DNA of 24,832 bases from Morganella morganii. GTDB taxonomy: Bacteria > Pseudomonadota > Gammaproteobacteria > Enterobacterales > Enterobacteriaceae. The position numbers and the translations under genes were made by a program. The notes beneath the pieces are model-generated. The model was not told the DNA's origin and searched no databases. It saw only the letters and a program-made list of their open reading frames with translations. The first letter of the stretch is position 1; every line of letters starts with the position of its first letter. Positions 19,427-24,832 of the stretch are shown here, one piece after another. The stretch is from assembly GCF_003996855.1 (NCBI RefSeq), contig NZ_NRQY01000002.1, forward strand, positions 464,329-489,160, given 5' to 3'.

Positions 19427-20059
19427 ATGGTTCTCGGCAAGCCACAAACAGACCCCACGCTTGAATGGTTTTTGTCTCACTGCCATATCCACAAATATCC
19501 ATCCAAAAGCACACTTATTCATCAGGGCGAAAAGGCAGAAACACTCTACTACATTGTAAAAGGTTCTGTTGCGGTGCTGATCAAAGATGAAGAAGGTAAA
19601 GAGATGATTTTATCCTATCTCAACCAGGGTGATTTCATCGGTGAACTCGGATTATTTGAGGAAGGACAGGAACGTACGGCGTGGGTACGGGCAAAAAGCG
19701 CCTGCGAAGTTGCAGAAATCTCGTACAAAAAGTTCCGCCAGCTTATCCAGGTTAACCCGGATATCCTTATGCGCCTTTCCGCGCAGATGGCAAGCCGCCT
19801 GCAAACAACATCAGAAAAGGTCGGAAACCTTGCATTCCTCGATGTTACAGGCCGCATCGCCCAGACATTACTGAATCTGGCGAAACAACCTGATGCCATG
19901 ACCCACCCGGATGGCATGCAAATCAAAATTACCCGTCAGGAAATCGGCCAGATTGTGGGATGTTCCCGCGAAACGGTCGGCCGTATTCTGAAGATGCTGG
20001 AAGATCAGAACCTGATCTCCGCACACGGTAAAACCATCGTGGTATACGGCACCCGTTAA
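19427..20059 (+). CDS. crp: cAMP receptor protein
   Basis: CRP is the global cAMP-responsive regulator of carbon catabolism. It has 210 residues, exactly the E. coli length, and appears to differ from E. coli CRP at about four positions by memory. The cAMP-binding domain has [12 protein letters not shown] with Glu73 and Arg83 (Met counted). The C-terminal helix-turn-helix [21 protein letters not shown] is unchanged, so DNA specificity should equal that of E. coli. The residue equivalent to Ser83 of mature E. coli CRP, which contacts the cAMP phosphate, is Thr here. GAGGA precedes the ATG. One predicted target, murQP, lies in this window. Confidence 0.99.
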   Translation: MVLGKPQTDPTLEWFLSHCHIHKYPSKSTLIHQGEKAETLYYIVKGSVAVLIKDEEGKEMILSYLNQGDFIGELGLFEEGQERTAWVRAKSACEVAEISYKKFRQLIQVNPDILMRLSAQMASRLQTTSEKVGNLAFLDVTGRIAQTLLNLAKQPDAMTHPDGMQIKITRQEIGQIVGCSRETVGRILKMLEDQNLISAHGKTIVVYGTR

Positions 20060-20079
20060 TCCGGACCGCCTTTATCACC

Positions 20080-20105
20080 AAAACAGGCGCATTTGCGCCT
20101 GTTTT
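20080..20105 (+). terminator. Intrinsic terminator of crp
   Basis: AAAACAGGCGC (20080-20090) pairs with GCGCCTGTTTT (20095-20105) around an ATTT loop, then continues TTCTTTCTTTTT. It lies 20 nt after the crp stop. On the minus strand it could also act on argD, with a shorter T4 tail. Confidence 0.92.
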
Positions 20106-20114
20106 TCTTTCTTT

Positions 20115-21341
<1,227 letters not shown>

Positions 21342-21382
21342 TTACCTGATCTATCCACAAGTGAAAATATAATCACCAAATA

Positions 21383-21418
21383 TGAATAAAAAATCAAATC
21401 AAAACGAATGAAAAAACA
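21383..21418 (-). promoter_or_regulatory. Candidate ARG boxes upstream of argD
   Basis: TGAATAAAAAATCA (21383-21396) matches the ArgR consensus core TGAAT-N4-ATTCA at nine of ten positions. A weaker half, CGAATGAAAAAACA (21405-21418), lies 22 bp away, near the usual 21-bp box spacing. They overlap a possible argD promoter (TTGATT, 17 nt, GATTAT on the minus strand). Confidence 0.5.
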
Positions 21419-21447
21419 GAACCGGGGATAAAATAACCGATAACTGA

Positions 21448-22023
21448 TTAGTATTTCAGGAAATTATTCAGGAGTTCATGCCCCTGCTCACTGAGAATAC
21501 TTTCCGGATGAAACTGCACACCTTCAATCGGCAGGGTTTTATGGCGAATACCCATGATTTCATCCACATTGCCGTCATTCAGGCTCCATGCAGTGACCTC
21601 AAAGGAAGCCGGTAATGTTTCCGGGGCAATCACCAGCGAATGGTAGCGGGTGACTGTCAGTGGACGGTTCAGCCCTTTGAACACCCCCTGCTGATTATGA
21701 TGGATTGCAGTGGTTTTACCGTGCATCACTTTACGCGCCTTCACTACCTGCGCACCAAATGCCCGGCCGATAGCCTGATGCCCGAGGCAAACCCCGAGGA
21801 TCGGGATCTCACCGGCGAAATGGCTGACCGCATCCAGTGAAATACCGGCTTCTGACGGTGTGCAGGGGCCGGGTGAAATCACCAGGTGAGATGGCGATAA
21901 TTGCTCAATATCACTGAGGCTGACGGCATCATTTCGTTTAACCTGTACATCTGCACCTAACTCACAGAAGTATTGATACAGATTATAAGTAAATGAGTCA
22001 TAATTATCGATAATTAATAGCAT
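21448..22023 (-). CDS. pabA: Aminodeoxychorismate synthase, glutaminase component
   Basis: PabA supplies ammonia from glutamine to PabB for 4-amino-4-deoxychorismate, the precursor of p-aminobenzoate and folate. The 191-residue class I amidotransferase (E. coli 187) begins [19 protein letters not shown]. The triad is complete: Cys79 in GVCLGHQ, His172 and Glu174 in [12 protein letters not shown] short insert near residue 150 explains the extra length. TrpG-type proteins are close relatives, but the argD neighbourhood and sequence fit pabA. The start matches the family, although no ribosome-binding site is evident. Confidence 0.93.
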   Translation of the reverse strand: MLLIIDNYDSFTYNLYQYFCELGADVQVKRNDAVSLSDIEQLSPSHLVISPGPCTPSEAGISLDAVSHFAGEIPILGVCLGHQAIGRAFGAQVVKARKVMHGKTTAIHHNQQGVFKGLNRPLTVTRYHSLVIAPETLPASFEVTAWSLNDGNVDEIMGIRHKTLPIEGVQFHPESILSEQGHELLNNFLKY

Positions 22024-22288
22024 GATTATCTATATCCGACTGATATATTTATCTTTTTTATTTTCAAACCGCCGTATCAGGTATACGTTGACAATACCCT
22101 GCAACCCGGGGGATTGCGCAGACGGTTTCATGAAGCGGGCTATAATACCACAGCCGGACAGAGAAAATAGCCCGAATGCGGCACGGAGCCGCAGAGGCAG
22201 ATATCGTCTTATTCAGACTATCAGGGAGTTTGACATGCTTACGGGGAATATCCGGAAATATTCCCCTTAGTCTGCACGAAAATACGGT
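22024..22288. other. pabA-ppiA intergenic region with orphan promoter-like and hairpin elements
   Basis: This is 265 nt where E. coli has fic and yhfG. I see no remnant of either. On the plus strand there is a perfect TATAAT (22141-22146) without a matching -35, a GCGGC/GCCGC stem near 22180-22195, and GGGAG followed by an 11-codon ORF (22235-22270). That ORF spans a 9-bp hairpin, GGGGAATAT (22243-22251) with ATATTCCCC (22258-22266). The hairpin lies 20 nt past the ppiA stop but has no T-run on either strand. Confidence 0.35.
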
Positions 22289-22855
22289 TTATTTTACGAT
22301 AGTTGCAGAGATAATTTTGATCGGTGTTGACGGCACATTCTGGTAAGGACCAATGTTTTCTGTCTTCACTTTTGAGATTTTATCGACAACATCCATACCG
22401 TTCACCACTTTACCAAACACTGCATAGCCGAAATCACGCTGGCCGTGGTCAAGGAATGCATTATCCGCCACATTGATAAAGAACTGACTGGTTGCACTGT
22501 CTTTATCCGCGGTACGTGCCATCGCAATGGTGCCGCGCAGATTACGCAGGCCGTTGTCCGCTTCGTTTTTAACCGGCGGGCGGGTCTGTTTCTGATTCAT
22601 ATCCGCCGTGAAACCGCCACCCTGCACCATAAAGCCCGGGATGACACGGTGGAATGTTGTATCGTCATAGAACTTATCTGCGACATACTGTTTAAAATTT
22701 TCCACGGTTTTCGGCGCTTTTTCATTATCCAGCGCAATTTCGAAATCACCTGCGGTGGTGGTAAATTTAACATGCATCTGCTCCGCCGCAAACGCCAGCG
22801 ACGTTGCACTGAGGGTACAGGCTGCCACAAATGTAACTAAAACACGTTTTAACAT
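22289..22855 (-). CDS. ppiA: Periplasmic cyclophilin-type peptidyl-prolyl isomerase A
   Basis: PpiA is a periplasmic cyclophilin that isomerises Xaa-Pro bonds in envelope proteins. The 188-residue product (E. coli 190) has a Sec signal peptide, [20 protein letters not shown] onward, with cleavage near AFA|AEQ (about residue 23). The catalytic arginine is Arg70 in [23 protein letters not shown] and FGYAVFGKV complete the active-site wall. The ATG at 22855 is chosen, with AAAGGA upstream; an adjacent TTG at 22861 would add two residues. The usual neighbours yhfG-fic on the pabA side are absent. Confidence 0.96.
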   Translation of the reverse strand: MLKRVLVTFVAACTLSATSLAFAAEQMHVKFTTTAGDFEIALDNEKAPKTVENFKQYVADKFYDDTTFHRVIPGFMVQGGGFTADMNQKQTRPPVKNEADNGLRNLRGTIAMARTADKDSATSQFFINVADNAFLDHGQRDFGYAVFGKVVNGMDVVDKISKVKTENIGPYQNVPSTPIKIISATIVK

Positions 22856-23410
22856 TCCCAATTCCTTTCAACGAAATAAACTGACACTAATCTTATCGAT
22901 TTTAATGGGCAATGGCGTTAAGTGCCACCGATTTACTTTAATTTACCTTCACGGCAGGGCTGACGAATTAAGATAAGAATTTTTCACGTATTTGTACTGA
23001 CGATATTCTGCGCACAGCCCGTAATTTAGCAAAATACGACGGAACTGTTCATTCTGCTGATACATTTATTGTATTTAGCTCATAAATATAAATATCATAT
23101 TGATTTTTATATGTAAATTTCATTTTTTGATTAAAATTCAACTTATGCCAAATAAAAAACAGACACCTGACTGTATAACCAATAATAAACTATTCTGTTT
23201 TTTTATCTTTTTACGTGTAAATATCAGTATCTTTCCCGCCGGAAAGAGTTTGTTTTCGCCGCACTATATCGTCTACCACACTCCGCATATTATTGTTGTT
23301 ACTTTTCCCTGATCTGAAAATAAACCGGTACAGTAATCTGTCTGCCGCAGTTCTTAAACAACATGCATTAGGCTATAATCATCCCGGTTTCGACCTGAGG
23401 AGAACGAATT
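22856..23410. other. 555-nt AT-rich gene-free stretch between ppiA and yihA
   Basis: This gap lies between two divergent genes and is clearly more AT-rich than its surroundings. No ORF has both a ribosome-binding site and protein-like composition; the 70-codon frame at 23100-23312 is rich in Phe, Ile and His and looks random. Noted structures are an ATACA/TGTAT stem near 23081-23095 and AAAAAACAG (23154-23162) with CTGTTTTTT (23195-23203), which precedes a T-run. The yihA promoter is at its right end. Neither CsrC nor Spot 42, the small RNAs beside yihA in E. coli, can be recognised. Confidence 0.5.
23351..23379 (+). promoter_or_regulatory. Sigma-70 promoter of yihA
   Basis: There is a perfect -10 TATAAT (23374-23379), with TTCTTA (23351-23356) at 17-nt spacing as a weak -35. 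The start site would be near 23386, giving a leader of about 25 nt before yihA. Confidence 0.75.
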
Positions 23411-24034
23411 TTGACCATTAAAACGCACAACTACCAAGTGACCCATTTTGTCATCAGCGCACCGGATATCCGTCATTTACCGGAAGATACGGGGATCGAA
23501 GTGGCGTTTGCCGGTCGCTCCAATGCCGGAAAATCCAGCGCGCTGAATGCACTGACACAGCAAAAAAGCCTGGCACGAACCAGTAAAACACCGGGACGTA
23601 CTCAGCTTATCAACCTGTTTGAAGTCACTGACGGCTGCCGCGTGGTTGACCTGCCGGGCTATGGTTACGCCGAAGTCCCGGAAGCCATGAAACGGAAATG
23701 GCAGGCCGCACTGGGCGAATATCTGCAAAAGCGTGACTGTCTGCGCGGCCTGGTGGTACTGATGGACATCCGTCATCCGCTTAAAGACCTGGATATGCAG
23801 ATGATTGAGTGGGCAGTAGCAATGCAGGTGCCGGTACTGGCGCTGCTGACCAAAGCCGATAAACTGGCCAGCGGCGCACGCAAAAAGCAGCTGATGGCGG
23901 TTCGTAATGCACTGACAGAACTGAGTGACACCGGCGATATTCAGGTGGAATATTTCTCCGCCCTGAAAAAAATCGGCATTGATAAGTTACGTCTGAAACT
24001 GGACACCTGGTTCAGCGAAAGCGACACAGAGTGA
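23411..24034 (+). CDS. yihA: Ribosome biogenesis GTP-binding protein YihA/YsxC (EngB)
   Basis: This is an essential GTPase in late 50S subunit assembly. The 207-residue product (E. coli 210) has G1 GRSNAGKSS (35-43), the switch I region TPGRTQ, G3 DLPGYG (80-85) and G4 TKAD (147-150). The start codon is TTG: GAGGAG lies 8 nt upstream at ideal spacing, the family N terminus begins here, and no ATG is near. In E. coli yihA is by polA and spf, about 13 minutes of map away from ppiA, so this adjacency marks a rearrangement. A terminator follows 12 nt after the stop. Confidence 0.96.
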   Translation: MTIKTHNYQVTHFVISAPDIRHLPEDTGIEVAFAGRSNAGKSSALNALTQQKSLARTSKTPGRTQLINLFEVTDGCRVVDLPGYGYAEVPEAMKRKWQAALGEYLQKRDCLRGLVVLMDIRHPLKDLDMQMIEWAVAMQVPVLALLTKADKLASGARKKQLMAVRNALTELSDTGDIQVEYFSALKKIGIDKLRLKLDTWFSESDTE

Positions 24035-24045
24035 TCCTCTCCGGA

Positions 24046-24073
24046 AACAGATGGTTATTACTGACCATCTGTT
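24046..24073 (+). terminator. Intrinsic terminator of yihA
   Basis: AACAGATGGT (24046-24055) pairs with ACCATCTGTT (24064-24073) around an 8-nt loop, followed by CTTTCTT. It separates yihA from the downstream two-gene operon. Confidence 0.85.
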
Positions 24074-24156
24074 CTTTCTTATAGTTATCATCCCTTAGCC
24101 AAAAGACCGAAAGAAGCCGCTCTGCGGGCGATAACCTGTCCGGCAGCCCCCTTCCC

Positions 24157-24192
24157 TGCTATACACAATCTGATGATATGTTCACAAACATA
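24157..24192 (+). promoter_or_regulatory. Extended -10 promoter and palindrome upstream of the toxin-like gene
   Basis: TGCTATACA (24157-24165) is an extended -10 element; no good -35 is seen. The start site would be near 24172. Immediately after it lies a perfect palindrome, TATGTTCACAAACATA (24177-24192), directly abutting the AAGGA ribosome-binding site (24192-24196). The palindrome could be an autoregulatory operator, or an RNA hairpin limiting translation. Both roles are inferred. Confidence 0.5.
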
Positions 24193-24204
24193 AGGATGTG
24201 TTTT

Positions 24205-24576
24205 ATGCGGGAAAAAACATTATATATTCTTGCCGAAGATTTATACCGTATGGGCAACAGTAGTTCGTCCCGGCTGGCGAATGTCAGAAGGAGCGATATT
24301 AATACCAGAGAGATTGGTGAAACTGATTTTATTGTTGCTGATAACAACGGTGTGAGTGTGTTTACCAAAGAAGGTCTGGATGAGTGTCCGCTGACGGGGT
24401 GGGTATGGGAATTAAAAGCAGGTACTATCCTGCCTGCAGGCCTGACTATTGTTAAGCGGGGTTCAAAGGGCCATCATATGATTGTGCCGGCGGAAAATAT
24501 GCCGCTGGCAAAATATATCAGTCTGCTGGAAAGTGTGGCCATGTTCTGTGAAAAACAATATATGAAGAGAGCATAA
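24205..24576 (+). CDS. Putative Tse2-like ADP-ribosyltransferase toxin
   Basis: The product has 123 residues, no signal peptide and no membrane segment. The motif order resembles Tse2-type ADP-ribosylating toxins as I recall them: DLYRMGNSSSSRLANVR at 12-28 (the LYR/FR-GN-SS-RL-N-R block), NNGVSVF at 47-53, WELKAGTILPAGLTIVK at 68-84 (an IP-GT-IP-L-V-like block), and HHMIVPAENMPLAKY at 90-104 (an HYTI-P-MPL-like block). Pseudomonas Tse2 is an NAD-related toxin with the small immunity protein Tsi2. The start at 24205 has AAGGA upstream; the in-frame ATG at 24178 lies inside the palindrome. It is followed 3 nt later by a small acidic gene, the same order as tse2-tsi2. The family call comes from memory of motifs, not a search. 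Confidence 0.6.
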   Translation: MREKTLYILAEDLYRMGNSSSSRLANVRRSDINTREIGETDFIVADNNGVSVFTKEGLDECPLTGWVWELKAGTILPAGLTIVKRGSKGHHMIVPAENMPLAKYISLLESVAMFCEKQYMKRA

Positions 24577-24579
24577 CAA

Positions 24580-24807
24580 ATGCGGGTACTCGAACTTAAA
24601 ATCGACAGAAGCACATTTAACTTACTGTGGAAATCACTCCATGCCAGGGAAGAAGCACTCCTTCGCAGAGTTGAGGAATACGGGGAAGATTCAGATGAAG
24701 GCGCTGATGCCCTGAATGATATCATGGCACTCCGCCTTTACCGGAAAGAACTCTGGGAAGATGCCGAACCGGTTTTTGATGCAAATGCCTTTCTCACTGA
24801 CGATTAA
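24580..24807 (+). CDS. Small acidic protein, putative immunity/antitoxin partner
   Basis: I do not recognise this 75-residue protein by sequence. It has 19 Asp/Glu against 10 Lys/Arg, a predicted net charge near -9, and reads as two helices (about 9-35 and 42-64) joined by the acidic turn YGEDSDEGAD, with an acidic end FLTDD. Size, charge and helical build resemble Tsi2 (77 residues, acidic), the immunity protein of Tse2, though I see no clear sequence identity. It starts 3 nt after the upstream toxin-like gene, whose final codons supply the GAGAG ribosome-binding site, so the two are co-translated. A neutralising role is inferred from position and charge only. Confidence 0.5.
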   Translation: MRVLELKIDRSTFNLLWKSLHAREEALLRRVEEYGEDSDEGADALNDIMALRLYRKELWEDAEPVFDANAFLTDD

Positions 24808-24832
24808 CCCTTCCCCCGCCTTTCTTTAAAGC

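Noticed and set aside
21365..21380. GTGA...TCAC pair upstream of argD resembling a CRP site
   Set aside because: The spacer on the minus strand is 8 nt instead of the 6 nt needed for CRP.
23100..23312. 70-codon plus-strand ORF in the ppiA-yihA gap
   Set aside because: No ribosome-binding site; Phe/Ile/His-rich composition expected from AT-rich non-coding DNA.
24035..24177. Spot 42 (spf) or CsrC small RNA next to yihA, as in E. coli
   Set aside because: Neither the Spot 42 sequence nor the GGA-rich stem-loop series of CsrC is visible on either side of yihA.

Overview
This 24.8-kb window is chromosomal DNA of a gammaproteobacterium in the order Enterobacterales. The gene order closely follows the E. 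coli segment tufA-fusA-rpsG-rpsL-tusBCD-yheO-fkpA-slyX-slyD-yheV-kefB-kefG-yheS-yheT-yheU-prkB-yhfA-crp-argD-pabA-ppiA, and the CRP protein differs from my recollection of E. coli CRP at only about four positions. Base composition near 50% GC, the absence of yhfK and fic-yhfG, and the join to yihA suggest Morganellaceae. Morganella is the best guess, because Proteus and Providencia are much more AT-rich; the genus is an inference.

Layout. 1-3353 (minus strand): the str operon (rpsL, rpsG, fusA and the first five codons of tufA) with a consensus sigma-70 promoter, a 5' leader hairpin and a 96-nt S7 feedback site. 3374-5164 (minus): tusB, tusC, tusD for tRNA 2-thiouridylation, preceded by the regulator yheO. 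5504-7756: the folding factor fkpA, slyX, the metallochaperone/isomerase slyD and the zinc-ribbon gene yheV. 7760-10160 (minus): kefB and kefG, a glutathione-gated K+ efflux channel and its ancillary subunit. 10309-12237: the ABC-F ATPase gene yheS. 12274-15771: a MurNAc catabolic module, murR divergent from murQ-murP, with a consensus CRP site before murQ. 15860-16462: a LysE/RhtB-family exporter. 16555-18653: yheT-yheU-prkB. 18716-20059: yhfA and crp, divergent. 20115-22023 (minus): argD and pabA. 22289-22855 (minus): ppiA. 23411-24034: the essential ribosome-assembly GTPase yihA/engB. 24205-24807: a two-gene operon ending the window.

The backbone is housekeeping, in conserved order. The departures are: (a) the murRQP plus exporter block splitting yheS from yheT; (b) loss of yhfK and of fic-yhfG; (c) a synteny break after ppiA, joining to yihA across a 555-bp AT-rich gap without any gene; and (d) the terminal pair, which I read as a Tse2-like ADP-ribosyltransferase toxin followed by a small acidic immunity/antitoxin-like protein, with an extended -10 promoter and a perfect palindrome before the toxin's ribosome-binding site. 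Pair (d) is the best candidate for a little-described system. The window also holds both crp and a predicted CRP target (murQP).
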